Assembly (NCBI GenBank): GCA_024734555.1
Contig: JANPWX010000054.1
Coordinates: forward strand, 9,555,619 to 9,619,618
Length of the DNA stretch: 64,000 nt
From: Trochalopteron elliotii
Lineage: Eukaryota > Chordata > Aves > Passeriformes > Leiothrichidae
Direction: 5' to 3'
Numbering within the stretch: position 1 is the first letter of the stretch; every line of letters starts with the position of its first letter. The notes beneath the pieces are model-generated. The model saw only the letters and a list, made by a program, of their open reading frames with translations, was not told the origin of the DNA and made no database searches. This document shows positions 51,382 to 64,000 of the stretch, one piece after another. Made by a program: the position numbers and the translations under genes.

Positions 51382-51476
51382 GGGAGCCTTCTCTGTGGTC
51401 CGCAGATGTGTAAAGAAAAATTCTTCACAGGAATATGCTGCAAAAATCATCAACACCAAAAAACTGTCAGCCAGAG
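51382..51476 (+). CDS. CAMK2G: CAMK2G exon 2, ATP-binding part of the kinase domain
   Basis: A 95-base exon that completes Lys22 and encodes residues 23-53 plus one base of the next codon. It reads [12 protein letters not shown], then NSS, then [16 protein letters not shown]. The glycine-rich loop G21-K-G23-A-F-S26-V-V28 spans the exon 1-2 junction, and the catalytic, ATP-anchoring lysine is K43 in the AAK motif. The stretch [13 protein letters not shown] separates gamma (mammalian KKTSTQ) from beta (KLCTGH), delta (KIPTGQ) and alpha (KVLAGQ), all recalled from family knowledge. The acceptor is ttccag|GGGAGCC and the donor AGAG|GTTAGT, phase 1, as needed for the conserved Asp that opens exon 3. 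The 95-base length matches the conserved exon 2 of CaMKII genes as I recall it. No in-frame stop is present. Confidence 0.97.
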
Positions 51477-51749
51477 GTTAGTATCTCTATCTGCCTTTCT
51501 TCCCTATATTAGTAGAGAAATACCTTACTGGAGTTGAGGCTGTAATAAATTTAAGGGATCTGAGTTGCTTGTTTCAGTCATTATTTAAGCCTTTCAAAAT
51601 AATTGAGTTGTGTGGCAAAGAGGAGACTGAAAGAAGGTAGTGTGGGATGATAGAAAAATTCCTGGAAATCCTAGAAATGGATAGTGATGTCATCTTTTTT
51701 CTTCTTGAGATCTTTCTTCTTCAAGCTGAGCTAGAGGTAGATTCATCTA

Positions 51750-51762
51750 TGTGTGTGTGTGT
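51750..51762. repeat. Short (TG)n microsatellite in intron 2
   Basis: Six and a half TG units. Confidence 0.85.
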
Positions 51763-52694
51763 ACCAATCGCTTACAATAAAGAGAAGTGTCGCAGACTTA
51801 TTTTGCTGAATGTCTTTTTTACCTAGGAGATCTGTCTTACCAGAACAGATCTGATTTTTTTTTTGAAAGATAGATGCTATATGCCCTGCTCTTTCATGCT
51901 GTAGTTAAAGGCAATGTGTTTGGAAGCTAAAAAGTCTGCCTTCAAAGGCAGAAATAGGTTGGATGGAAAAATCTTGCCAATTTGACTTCTCTGCATATTA
52001 GAACAAGGGGCTTGTGCTTTCATTACTCCTGGAGACACAGCAAAACCTGAAACTAGCCTGTAGTGCTATAAAAAGAGAAAAAGATCTTACTCGTCCAAGC
52101 TGTTAGTCTTCTGCTTTCCAGGGATGTGCATATGCATAAAGGGTTGTAGACTGTATAGTATGAAGGGAATGTGCATCTTCTAGTGTGTAGGGAATCACTA
52201 CAGGGATTGAAGTTGCCCCGTGGGTGGGGTGGATGAGAGGGAGAGAATGAGGGAAACAACTGCAATGAAAGATGCTGAAAACAGGGGGGTCAACAAGTTG
52301 AGATGCCAGAGGCAACACTTTCTAGAAAAGGTGAACAAGAAGAGTTTTAAGTCTTTAGAGGCCTTTCAGATTTCACAAAATTAGTGTATGAAGCCGTTGA
52401 CTATCTTGCTAGTTGAGTAGAGGGCTTAGTAGGGGGCTTGACTGAGAAATGAAAGAGAAAAGCATGAGGAGAAAGCAAATGATCTTGAGAAATTATTTAG
52501 AAGTGAATAATGTTTTGCCTAATCCTTAGAAAAAAGAAAAATAGAATATGTATTCTCCTTTTTGCCAGAATATGAAATGTGATGATAAGAGCAGAAGACA
52601 GCTTGAAGAATAGTGAAAAATTTCCATTTACTGTAGTTCGTGTGGTTTGTACGAAGTAGTGTCAGTGGTAGTGTGCTGTGAAACAGTGATTTCT

Positions 52695-52722
52695 TTTTAT
52701 TATTTTTATTATTATTATTTTT
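52695..52722. repeat. (ATT)n-like low-complexity tract in intron 2
   Basis: An imperfect ATT/ATTTTT repeat of about 28 bases. Confidence 0.85.
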
Positions 52723-55700
52723 AACTTCTGGAAGCAAGCATATGTGCTAAGGTGTTTAATATTGAGCCTGAGTGAGGTCATTTTGGGGGCCAGCCAGTGA
52801 AGCCCTGGATTTGTTAATGAGGTGGCTGCAGATCTTCCGAGAATCAGTGTCCCCTCAATGGTCACGTGACAGTGCCTGCTGATGTAGGTGGGATATTCAA
52901 TCTCTTGAGTTCAAAATTAGTTCAACTTAATATGGGAGAGGTTTGAAGAGTGGCTTTGCTTTGCTGACGGCCGTTAGTGTCGTGTTTGGTCCGCAGACTT
53001 CCCTGTCCATCCTGTAGTGAGGGCTAAAGCTCAGGAGAACCATTTCTCAGCTGTTAGTGGACACCAGGCTGCTTGGAGAAGGGAGGGGGCAGTTGGATAA
53101 AGTGATGGTGAAGGGTAAAGCATTCTCCTACGAAGGACAGGGTGTTGAAGTTAACTCTGGAGAGAAGAAAAATGGGAAAAAATGCAGGCTGAATATAATT
53201 GAAAATTCAAAAATACATTAGCTGAAGTCCAAAACTCTCAGAAAAACTGATTCAGTTTTTAAGTGTTTGGTCATTTAATGAGTTACACAGGGAGAAATGT
53301 ATAGATTCTAATTGTTTCTCATAGTAAGGCGATGACAGTTTAATGACCCAGCAAGTAGGAAGAGTTAAGTATGGGTGAATATAGGCCGTGTTTTGATCTA
53401 TACTTACTATTTAGATTTCATACCTTCCTATAAATAAAATACATTGAAGCTGCTAGCCTGGTCCTCAGCTACTTAACTCGAGGCAGCTGGCAATGATATA
53501 CTTAAAAACTTACTGGTTAGGTAGGGTAAGTGTGAGGAGAGCCAAGAAAGAAAATGTATGTTTCTGCTACTACAGTAGAGTATCAGAAACAAGAGACTGA
53601 TCAAGTTGTGTTGAAGTTTTAACTGGGGGCCGAGGAATCTCTGAAAAGTGGATGGTGGCTTCAGCTGAATATGTAGGTTCCTCAGTTATTCCAGCTGTGT
53701 TTGCTGAGAGCTCAAGGGGTAAGTACAAAAAGTACTTATAGGAAAAAACTTGAGTATTTTGGTAGGAAGTTAATGAATTCACCTTGGAATAGGTCTTTAA
53801 AGCATTGAAGGAAAAATGTGTGCTATTTAGACATTGCAGCCGTAAATCAGTGATTAGGGAGATTCAGTTCAGCAACCTGAAAAAGGAAGTCTTGGGAAAG
53901 GCGTTTTAGAAAGCTGTCTCCCTGAGGAGCAGAATTATGGTGTTAATTCTGCAGTATCCTGGATATGTGTTGCCTGATGTGTCCTTTCCCCAAGCTGGCA
54001 CTTCTCCTTGGGCTGTCCGTGTCTCTGCCCATCAGTACCTCTGTCCAGGGCTCTCCTGTGCACCCAGCTGCAACACTGTTCATTGTGCAGGGTAAGCCAC
54101 CCTCCTCACCTGCCTCCCACATTGCTGGTTTTCTTCTAGGCATGGTCACAGAGCCAGAATATTCCCTTATATGGGGGCAGCCAGCCCCTCTCCAACTTAA
54201 GGATAGCTACATTTAACATTTTTTACTATCTCTAGCAGAATTTGAACCTGTATGGACACCTGATGCAGTGACTGCTACTTCAAGAGTCAGCATCTTGCTG
54301 CTGCAAAGTATAGTCCTTTGCTGCTTCACAGAAGTTTTGCCTTCTGTAGTGCTTTCCTTGATTCTGTTCAAGGCAATGGGGACAGAGCTTTGCTCTCCTT
54401 CTGCGGTACTTCTTGTTACCTTTGTTTTTCAAGACTTGTGATGAAGAAATATTAGATAGCTAACTGGGAAGTGCTGAAAAGCTTACAGTACATGGCTGAA
54501 AAAAAGGAAGAGGACTGCTTCAGGGTAAATTATGTGCCATGAAAGGGTAAAGACTTAAAGAGGCAGGGTGTTTTACAAGGCTTCTCTGTGAATGCAAGGA
54601 GGATGGACAGGGTGCGGGTCCTAACAGCTTCAGTCTAGTAAACTTCACTCTTCATAAAATACTAAGTCAGCTATTGAGAGGAGAGTCTCTTTTTTATATT
54701 GTCTGTGATTTTTGGATGCCTGTTCTTTTAATAAGTTTTGTCAGTAAGAGCTGGTCTGAATTAAAATTCATATTTTGGCTTTAGTGAAGTATTTGCTATT
54801 ATTCATGTTGTGTTGATGCTTAAGACTGCCCAGTGAAGACCATGCCAAGAAATTTAATGATAAATAGGGTCCAAATGCTTGTGGAAAGGGAGAGGAAACA
54901 GACTTCACCTTAGTCAGCATTCAGCTGACATATAAGAGCAGTGGTTATTACACATGGAGGAAATACAATGCTTCAGTCATCTGAAATTCCTATGGGATTA
55001 AATGCACAGACTTTTACTAGTGCTACGGGTAGAGGGAAGAAATAACTGTAATTTTTTGAAAGTTGTCTTGTGGCTTTCACCAGAATACTTTTTGAACATG
55101 AAAACTCATAGCAAGCAGTGCTACAGTGAAGTTCAAATAAAGTAAAATTACTTGCAGTGATCAAAAGATCAAGAGAGAAGCAGCAGCTTTAGCAGCAGTA
55201 GGGAGATATCCCGAATTTGACTTGCCAGTATATACTTCAAGAGAGAGTCTGGCTTTGGAAAGAGGTAGGCAGAGCTTTAGGATTTGATGATTTTTAGGAT
55301 GTTTTTTATACCAAACAGTATTTAGTGATCCTACCATCATCTGTAGTACTTCTGCCCTTTTCTTTTAAGTGCATAAGGAAAAATCTCTGTGTATTTTATC
55401 TGTTGTTAAATTTAATTTGCTGTTGAAAATCTGTATCTTTTAACTCTTGCAAGTGACATCTCTTGATGAAAGAATTAAAACCAGCTGTTTTGTAAGTTAG
55501 TCCACTTCACTGTGCTGCCCTTACTGTGGCTTTGCTTTTGGCTGTGAAACAGAGGTGGCTTCTCTCCCTGCTTTTCATCTTTCCAAATTTTTAAACCAGA
55601 TAAAAATTTGCAGTCTACCGAGTTATTTTGTTGTTGTTCCTGTAGGAGATTATGTGGATTGTGGGAGGAGCAGGGAATTACTTCTGTGTATCAAACCCCA

Positions 55701-55894
55701 ACAGGAAAAAAGCACTCTTTATACTTCCAACTCTGCTTTTTTCCCCACACCACAATTGTCCTGGGTTTTGGTTCTGTTAGTGGCTGCTGATTTGTGCTTT
55801 ACAATATGTTTTGTTGAAAGTGTCAGTAGTAGTTTCCCTGGACACTAAAACATTGAGCTTTGATGCTGCAGAGGAAGTTTAACACCATCAGTCC

Positions 55895-56527
55895 CTAACA
55901 TCTCTCTTGATGTGTTCTGTACTTGTTCATAGCTGCTGCTTGCATTAAGACTCCCTTGGACTGCTCTTGGGGCTGCCAGCTTTGGAGTCTGTGTGGGGCA
56001 CTGCACGCCGCTGGAGTTGGCTGTGTGCAGGCTGCTGCACTGCAGCGGGGCCAGCGGCTCTGCCAGGGCAGGCAAGCCCAGCACCCGCTCACTGAGGGCA
56101 CAAATGCAAAGCCAGACTCGCGTGGAAATGTCGTGTGATGGGTGTCCTTTATGTGCTCCTGTGTTTGCAGGCTGAGGACAAATGTCCTTTCTTGCAGAGG
56201 ATGACAAATCAAACCGTGTCTGCTCAGCTGTACTTGCTGAACAGCCAAATCAGGTCCAGTCATTTGGTTTGGGAGAGAAGCTGCCCTTCCTGCAGCATGG
56301 GCTGAGTGAGGAGCTTCCCTGTGCCCCAGCTCCACCCCATGCCTCCCCTTTGCTGCCTGCAGGAGTCGGAGAGATGCTGTGATTAAGGAGCTTATACAGC
56401 AGTCCCGTTGCAGTGGGTTGGAAATTTTTTGAGGTCTTTGCACCCATGGAGGGAAGCAGGGAGCAGAGCAGAGTGCTGCACACCCCCCAGGGCAGTGTAT
56501 GAGGCTGAGAAGTGCCTGGTGGAGCAA
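55895..56527 (-). other. GC-richer intronic segment with a 210-codon minus-strand frame
   Basis: The segment is GC-rich relative to the rest of intron 2 and lacks stop codons in one minus-strand frame for 210 codons. The conceptual protein is rich in Cys, His, Pro and Gln with no domain I recognise. On the opposite strand other frames are also open, which points to composition rather than selection. It could be part of a lineage-specific repeat or an intronic enhancer. I do not call a gene. Confidence 0.15.
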
Positions 56528-57179
56528 CTGTAACAGTCTGGGTGCTGCAGGGGAGGAATCAGTCAGTGGAGCAGGCTTGTGGATAGCAAGTGGCTGAAGC
56601 CTTCACTCTGCACCACAGCACAGAGTGTGGCAGGGGCTGGTGGTGAGGCTGCTCAGCTGATGTCAGAAACAGCAGCTCTCTGCCTCCCCGTCTTCTTCCT
56701 ACCTGCCTCTGCTTGCAGTCCCCTGCATAGGGGAAAACGGGTTCCAACAGTATATATATCCCAGTAGGGGAAATTTCATTGGAAGAGGTGTTTGGAGAAG
56801 GGGAGGGTTTATGCAAAAGAAGACACCCTGACTTCGGAGGAGAGTTTGGAGCTGGGAACTCAGTGGGGGCTGCTGAGGGTTGGCTTGGTTTTTTGCCTGC
56901 CCCAACCTATCAGCCCAGGCAGGAAAATGCCCTGGCGTGAGAGCCAGCAGAGATTGTCGGGGTGGAGAGTGGTGGAAGCCTTGCTTTACTGTGGCTCACT
57001 ACGGCCAGAAGCCGGCTTCCTCTCACTGTGGATGTTAGTGATGGTTGGGGTTACCCCAGGTTGCCTCTCAGTTTACTCTGTATATTTTATAAAGGAGCTG
57101 GAACAGAGCAGACAGGATTTCAGCTTGTGTCTGTCTTCTCAGTGGTCACGTTGAGTATTAAATTTCCGGCGTTAACAAT

Positions 57180-57202
57180 GGGGGGGGGCGGGGGGAAGTG
57201 GG
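57180..57202 (+). repeat. G-run, potential G-quadruplex in intron 2
   Basis: Nine G, one C, six G, then AAGTGGG. This gives four possible G-triplets with short loops on the non-template strand, so the nascent CAMK2G transcript could form a quadruplex here. The assembled length of such a run is error-prone. Confidence 0.7.
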
Positions 57203-60200
57203 CACACAGATTGGGCAGGAATTCCTACTGCCTCTGCACGAGGTTAGAGAAAGGAGCTTGGTGAGAGAGTCGGGTTTCTTGTTTTCCCGATATAAACTGG
57301 ATTTGTGTATGGCAGAAATGTGATTAGACTAACCTCCTGCATGTGTCCCAAAGCCCTTGGCTCTAGAGCATTCACTCTGATCAGCCAGCCATGGTTGAAA
57401 TATTTGTGGGTGTCCCTATGGTGAGGAGCAGGGTGTTGAGCAGCCTGTAAATATTTGGGGCAAGGACAGCTACTTTGATTTCTTGTAAGAAAGATCCAGT
57501 GAAAAAAACTATTTGCTCTTTTTTGTTGGTTTTGTGGTGTAGCACAGAGATTTCACTATCTCCAAATTTAATCCTTCTCTAGACAGTAGCAAAATCATCA
57601 CTAGCAGAGGATTCATCTGTGGATCATAAAGAAATTTTTAAAGAATGTCCTCCTCCCCAGCAATGGGTTAGCACCACTGTTTCACTGTTAAGAGAGGACT
57701 ATGACAATATTTTTGCTCCTTTACACGCCCTGCAAGTATTCTAGTTGTTCTGGCCCTCCAGATCGGGTGAAGACAGTTTTTAAAAGGGAAGCATGCTAAT
57801 GGAAAAATTTCTCTCCACTGTGCTGTCTGTGAGCACAACCCTGACAATTAAGGCATCACCCCCCACTTTTTTGACCAGTCACCTGTTTTGGTATTTCAGA
57901 TGTTTCTTTTTGTTTCCTCTGTTCTTGAAGTCTTCTGATTTTTGCCAACATAACAGACATAAAAAAACCCCACATTCATTTGCCAGTGTTTGACTGTAAA
58001 GTGAGCTATTGCTGTTTGCTTGGTTGGGCGAAGAGGGTAATATTGTCTGGCACCAGGGTCACCAGCAAGGGAAAAAAGCCTTGAATGCTGTAAAAAAGAA
58101 AAGTGGAATATCTCACACCATTGTGTTTGCCTGCAACTGAAGCGATGTCAGTGCTCAGAGAAGTCATCTTCAAGAAAACAGAGGTGCACTGATGGGCAAA
58201 TGCATCCTGAAAATTTTGAGTTGCTCACTAGATGTTTTGGGGTTTTTTTTAGTATATGGAGGAAATGTGACCCTGTAACTTCAACTACTGTAGTTGCTGC
58301 TGATCCTTACAACAATAAGCTTAATGCTTCAAAAATGGGGGCCCTATGAATTAGGCTGACATCGTGTTCCTTTTTATACCTTATTAAATTTAAATACCAC
58401 TTTATACTTTGGTAACATCTCCCTAAACATTCTGGTACTGCTGCCTGTATGATTTTTGGAGAACAGTTACAGAATACCTCTGAAGAAATGGGCTGCAGTA
58501 TCTTAGAAGTAAGCTTTCTGAATTGAGGGTAGTCAAAGATAAGTGGGGCATGGATTTAACTTTCTGCAGAAACTGAATTATTAGATTTTGATTCCTCGTA
58601 CATTTTTTCACCTTTTACTCTCCATCTGCCATTCTTTCCTTTTTAATTTTCAGTTTGTTTTGAATGTTCATTTGTTTCTCATGGATCAGTTGCTTTAACC
58701 CATAATTATATTAATTTATAATGCTTTTATTGAAAATAACCCTTTAGTAATGCTACTTTCTCTCCTTCCCTCCCAGAGAATATTTCACCATTTCTGTTGC
58801 TCCCACAATTTAGATGAGCAGACTGGGAAGTTGGTTGTTGGTGCAAGCAGCTGATTATTGATGCCTGAGACTAATACAGAGATGCCAGGAGAGCTGGTTA
58901 ATGTATCTTGCCTTTTTATGATGGAATCAGGAGAGGACGAGATGACTGTGGTGGCTTTACTCCTGGTGTCAGGATCTGTCTCGCTCTGCTCCTGGCAGAG
59001 TCAGAGGGAGAATTCCCCGTCTCTGAGATGTGAGTTGGGTAAATGTGATGACCTTTCAGAGAATGTGTGTGTGCATATAACTTTCGTGTTATGTTCCTGA
59101 GAGCATGAGTTATGTAACTCCCCGGTCACCCCCTGTCCTGCTGCTCCCGGCCAAAGCTCCCATGCTGAGTTAGCTGTTGTCCAAGCATCCACAGCCATGA
59201 GCCCTTGTCTTACCTGTGGCTGGAGTGTGCTTACCTGTGATGTTGGGACAAGTCCAAGTTAGTGTGGTGTCTCAGAGAAGGTTGCTAGCTAATCTTTTTG
59301 CTAGAAGCCACAGGTGATTTCAATGTTGAACACAAAACTTTTCTTTCTGAGACAGCAAAGGTGACATCTCTTTTTGCAGTGCTATTGTTTGTGTGTTTCT
59401 GTCAGAGTCCCAAAAGTTGAGCTGAGAATTGTCTCAGTAGGCATTGTGGGAATGAGGACAGTTAATTTTAAAAAAAAACAAACACCATGTAAACTTATCT
59501 CTAAGGAAGGAATATGCTTGCAAAGATGAGCCTGGGAGTGGTCACAGCTCTTCGTAGGCCTACGAGCCAAAGGCTAAATGGCAGATCAGGCAGGGAGTGG
59601 CAGCCTGCCTGCTGTGGCAGAAGTGCTGGGTTATCTCTGGGGGCTGTTGCCATGATGACAGTGGCAAACAGGGACTGAAAAATTTACCAGATGCATGTGA
59701 GTCAAAGGATTAAACTTTCTCATAGGAGAGAAGGGAGGGGAGGAGGGTGGGTGATGATGTATTAACAAAGGACAGTATCCTAGTGAGAAATACCAGGCTC
59801 ACTCTCCTATAGCTACTGGGATGGCAGGGAGGAATGCAGACTGGCATTCCTCCTCCAGTCTGAACTCTGAGCAGCACTGCTCTGACAGATTTCCTCTTTG
59901 AAGAGAGGGTGAATGCACCCTGCTTTCACTGCATAAGTCATTGGGATTTGCATTGCTTTGGCAGGTGGAAAGTAAGAAGTGGGAAAAGATGGTCTGTTTT
60001 TTCAGTCTTTTTTTTCCTATTCCCTATTCCTACAAGTAACTCTAGTTCTTTACTTTGTGCTTAGAGATTTTCTGCACTAGAGTTAATGCAAATCAAGTCT
60101 CAGTGTTGCCTGCAGGTTGCAGACTATCAAAGATGGTTCTAACCAGCTTGCACTACTGTCATCAATAGCACAAGACTGTCGTCATTGAAAATGTCTGATG

Positions 60201-63200
60201 CAAAACCATGTCAGCACTACTAGGGCTAGTAGTGGTCTGGACCCTGCATATTCTTTTGCTCCCATCCCAGAGCTGGGGCAGAGTCCCTGTATCTCAGAGT
60301 TGATAGCATGGTGGGCAGGTGTGAGAGAGGCTAAGCTTGGCAGTTTTCCCTCTGCTGAAGTCTGAGGAAGTCCTATTACTACCCTGTGCTGTAGCCTCCT
60401 TTGTGGAAGTTGACCACCATAAGGACTGGTCTTATGAAAATCAGTGTTTTGCAGCTAGTTGGGGAGCATGGAGCTGATGAGGGGGATCTCTGCACTCAGT
60501 GCCCAAAATCTCAGTGCTCCATAGTGAAAGGTGGTATCACTTGGTTGTTTGCAGTACTGCAAATTGTCATGGTACCTTCTTGCAGGCAGCTTCAGGAAAG
60601 ACCTACCCGTGCCTGGGAAATTGCTGAACAGCAATGTACTAGTATAAAATGTTTGTGTGAAAGGTTAGTAAGATAGAGTTGTGGTAATAAAAACTAGTTT
60701 CATTCTAGAAGGGCTTCTTCAACTAACAAAACGAGACACTGATATCTATGGAAATTATTGATATAGGTCTTTCCCACCAGGCCAAATCCCAGTGGCCTTT
60801 ATAAGTAAACATAGACCATATGTGAGAACAAGAATTTTAAGCCTCTAAAGCTGGCTCCTGAAAGCCTATGGAAAGGATTCTTTCCTTCCCTTTCCATCAC
60901 TTCTACTCCTCTTCTAGGCACCTGAGTTAGCTGGTGTAGGCTGCAGCTTGCCTTGTGGAGTAACTCAGTGTTTGGATGTGCTTTATCTTCTGCAGTTACT
61001 GTGTCATCTCTGATAAGTCAGTTGGTGTAGACTGTGGTAAGTGATAGCTGTGAAGACAGAAATGTCGTTTCTTGATGTTGAAGACAACTCTTTTTTGAAA
61101 GAGGTTTTCTCAATCCCAGGGGAGCAGTGAGAAAAGGAGAAGCAGTCTGATATAGCCTGACATCTGAGGTGAAAAAAAGGAGACGGAAGAGCTAAATCCT
61201 TAAACTTCAGTGTGCTTCCTCTGTTCCCTGCTCTTTTACAGAGATGTCTCTTTCACAAGACATCTCCCTGCCTGCGCAGCAGAATATAGTCTGTGTAAAG
61301 TTTCCTGCAGCTCTGGAGATGGGTGAGATGTGTGTGTGTATCCAGCTCTGGCTGCTAGAGACCTGATCTCATACACCTGACTTGAAATGTGACTTCATAG
61401 GGGACAGTCCAGTGCTTTCTGTGGGATGCACTTTCTAGATGCACATTTCAAATTACATGGGTATCCTGAAAGCTTTTTCAGGGAAAACAGCTTGTTAAAA
61501 CTCATTGGTCTCCATTGCCTGCGAAATAAACTTTGTGTTTCTACTGTATTAGAGCAGCTGCCATTCTGAAAATGTCCATGTGTGTCTTGGTTGGGTTTTT
61601 TTAAATTTTATTTATTTCCTCTTATTCCTTTATGTCAAAGCATATAACATTTCATGAGTAATGGGCCAAGAAATTGCCCATTGGCTGGAGGAAAAAATAG
61701 ATGTAGAAGGAGGAACTTGTCTTTACTGGCCCCTGTAACCCACAGGGACTTGCTGGAACATTTTTCTTGGAGGCTACTAGAGAGTATAGCCTGGTGATGC
61801 CAAGCAGGACTTTTCTGTTGTTTGCCGAAAGAATTGGTGTGCTGTTAAGTTTAATTTTGCCTGCCTCAGGGCCAGTCCATAAAAGCTTTGGGTATCAAAT
61901 GTCCTCTGTTGAGATTGTGTCAGAGAGATTAGGAGCGTTGAAGTTGCACAGCTTTATTTTATAACTGGTGCTTGTGCAGAGTCAAAGCTTGATTGTGATG
62001 ATGTGTTTCTTCACTGCAAGTTTAAGTCGTGATTCATAGCTCCTGTGTTACTTTAAATATTCCTGATTTTTGGATTGCAGATTGAAAAGTGGCTTTCAGC
62101 TCTGCCCATTTTTGTTTGTCTCGTGTGTCATCTGGCCTAGAATCTGCCAGCTCTGCAGATTAGGATATTGTGTTGTGTCTGCTGCTTGTTATGAAGTTGC
62201 CCAGATTAAAATTTTCAGTGTAGAGCAGTGATCCACAGCCTTCTCTGTCTGTCTGAATTGCTCTTGTACTTAATAAGGATGATGTAGAGGAGTGAAGTGT
62301 TGGTCAGCTTGTCCTTTGTAGGAAGCACTTCTACAGTAGTAGACTGGGAGTTGAGCTCTCATAACACATTTGTCTTCTCCTGACAGCCAAGTTCAGCATC
62401 AGAGATATGAAAAAAGAGACACAAGGCAGTTGGCTTTTTTGATAATAATTATAAAATATTGCTAACAAGTTCAGGTGACTCTAGTTGCTGCTAGCAGTTT
62501 ATGTTGCTGCAGACTTGATTACAGTTTTAAGGAAGCACATTATGCCATGTCTTTGTGGCTGTGTACATTTAGTTTCTTCAGTAGTTCTGAAGCTGAGCTT
62601 AAAAAGCCTTCCCTTCCACCACCTCACAAATAGTTAAGAAGTGTCTTATCTCCCTGATGAATTATGAAATGTTAATTGCTGAAATTTTTTTCTTGTTTGA
62701 AAACACAGCCACAATTTCTTCCCTGTCTTGAAAACAAAACTTGGAGCTCACGGCTGCAGTTACCTTATCTAAAGGGGTGGCAGGGGTTGGCTCAGGAGCA
62801 AGGCAACATGCAGCTCATCTGAGCCAGAGGAACTTAAATTCTTCCTTCTGCATCTTTGAATTCCTGGATCCTGCATTGCAGTGACTTGACACTGCTGAGA
62901 TCTGCCTCCTTGTCGCACTGTTACCTTGTCTGCTAACCAGCTGTAGTCTGATACTCACTTAGCTGGATCATCCAAGCCCACGACACCTGATGTGATCAGC
63001 TGATGGGGAGAAGGGAACTTATGTCCAGAAATAAGCTCACTTGGTGTGGTTTCTCTTTGTTAGGCTGTGTTCTTCAGGATTCTCTGTGCCTATTGAGTTT
63101 TAAGACAGAGCTGCTGGAGTTCTTGCACAGGTACAGTTGCTGTGTATGCAGCAGAGAGGGTGCTGATATGGCTGTGCTGCCTTTGGAGCAGCTCTGTGTC

Positions 63201-64000
63201 CTACTGTCTCACTTACTGCATGTCCACTTTAAGAGAGTTCATCTGCAATGCAGCTGTTATCAGGGAAGTTCTGTAAATCAAGAGGGAGTGAGTGCAAGTG
63301 AGCCCAGTGTCTGCAGTTGTGGCTGGGTCCTTCCCACGGCGCAGGGAAACTTGTTCAGAAAAGACTTTTTGCAGGAGGAGAAAGGGATCCCACAGTGCTG
63401 ATGGTAGGAGCCCCTCCCTTCTGTGCCTGTGTATGCATCAGCTGCTCAGGAGCAGGAAAACATGGAAAAGTACAGTGGGCAGCAATCCTGGAACTGGAAA
63501 ATCCTGTCATGTTTTTCCCCTCCTCACTATGCCCCAGAGTCTAACCAGGTGTTTGCTTAGGGCCAGTCCTGTCAGGACGTCTTTGTAGCACACTCCCTTC
63601 TTACACAGGATGTCCTGTTAGAATTTGGAGCTTGTTGTGAACTTCTGCATGTCACTCAGAAGTGCACAGAGGCCCCATGGGTTGCAGGTTGATGACTGTG
63701 TTGTTCTTTGTTTAATGGCTGTCAGAGGCACCACATGCTGGTGCAAAGGGATGATGCTGGGGAGAGAGCCCACAGCTGGAGTCAGTTGGAGTACCCTGGC
63801 TGTTCAGGTGTTGCACCTGGCAGGCTGGGCACTGCTGCTGAGTGACTTGCTGTGAGAGGAGGAGAAGAGCCATGTGTGCAGTAGCCCTGCTACAAGTGGG
63901 ATAGATGAGCCATCTGAGGGGAGCTCTGTGAGGATTGCAGCCCCTCCAGCACATGTCAGGGAGGCTGGCTGGGGAGCTTGTGGCTTTAAGCACGGCTGAG

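Larger units (their letters stand above)
51477..64000 (+). other. CAMK2G: CAMK2G intron 2 (partial, runs off the window)
   Basis: At least 12.5 kb of intron. I searched by eye for exon 3, which should start by completing Asp and encode HQKLEREARICRLLKHP-like sequence, and did not find it. The + strand is richer in G and T than in C and A over much of the intron, as is usual for transcribed strands. GC-richer patches occur at 55.9-57.3 and 63.0-64.0 kb. Numerous short open frames are present, none with a recognisable product. Confidence 0.85.

Overview
This is vertebrate nuclear DNA, most likely from a bird. It is mostly AT-rich and CpG-poor, has long introns and a few sharp CpG islands, and carries a decayed CR1 LINE of the avian/sauropsid type at 2.7-3.4 kb. 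A run of N replaces part of the most GC-rich promoter.

The only protein-coding gene I can support is the 5' end of CAMK2G (calcium/calmodulin-dependent protein kinase II gamma) on the + strand. Exon 1 (49475-49539) has the start codon in a strong Kozak context. Exon 2 (51382-51476) encodes the rest of the glycine-rich loop and the ATP-binding lysine. The splice phases agree, and the two exons together give residues 1-53 of the kinase domain. Intron 1 is about 1.8 kb. Intron 2 runs off the right edge, and I did not find exon 3.

Layout: 1-31.7 kb is AT-rich gene desert with the CR1 fragment, a two-copy 34-bp tandem duplication (12.6 kb), a degenerate ~47-bp minisatellite (16.6-16.9 kb), a 12-bp palindrome (24.2 kb) and several homopolymer or purine tracts. 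From 31.8 to 38.6 kb there are three small CpG-rich islands about 3 kb apart. The middle one holds a decameric GC-rich minisatellite and a near-perfect CTCF core motif. Between the second and third islands (37.1-37.3 kb) lies a solo-LTR-like fragment. From 38.6 to 48.9 kb the sequence is non-coding, with a strongly G-poor, C-rich stretch at 46.2-47.4 kb and a TATA-like element at 48.57 kb. From 48.9 to about 49.9 kb is the CAMK2G CpG island, interrupted by a 395-base assembly gap directly before exon 1. The rest is CAMK2G introns 1 and 2.

No RNA gene, CRISPR array or intact mobile element was recognised. Nearly all other open reading frames are short, lack homology I can recognise, and are not reported as genes. 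In mammals the divergent neighbour upstream of CAMK2G is PLAU. I looked for its kringle and serine-protease signatures by eye and found none, so the 49 kb here is either CAMK2G-PLAU intergenic DNA or a different arrangement. The most interesting leads are the CpG-island/CTCF cluster, the change in strand composition across the CAMK2G promoter, the buried 47-bp repeat, and an unexplained 199-codon cysteine-rich ORF at 34 kb. No clearly new biological system was seen.
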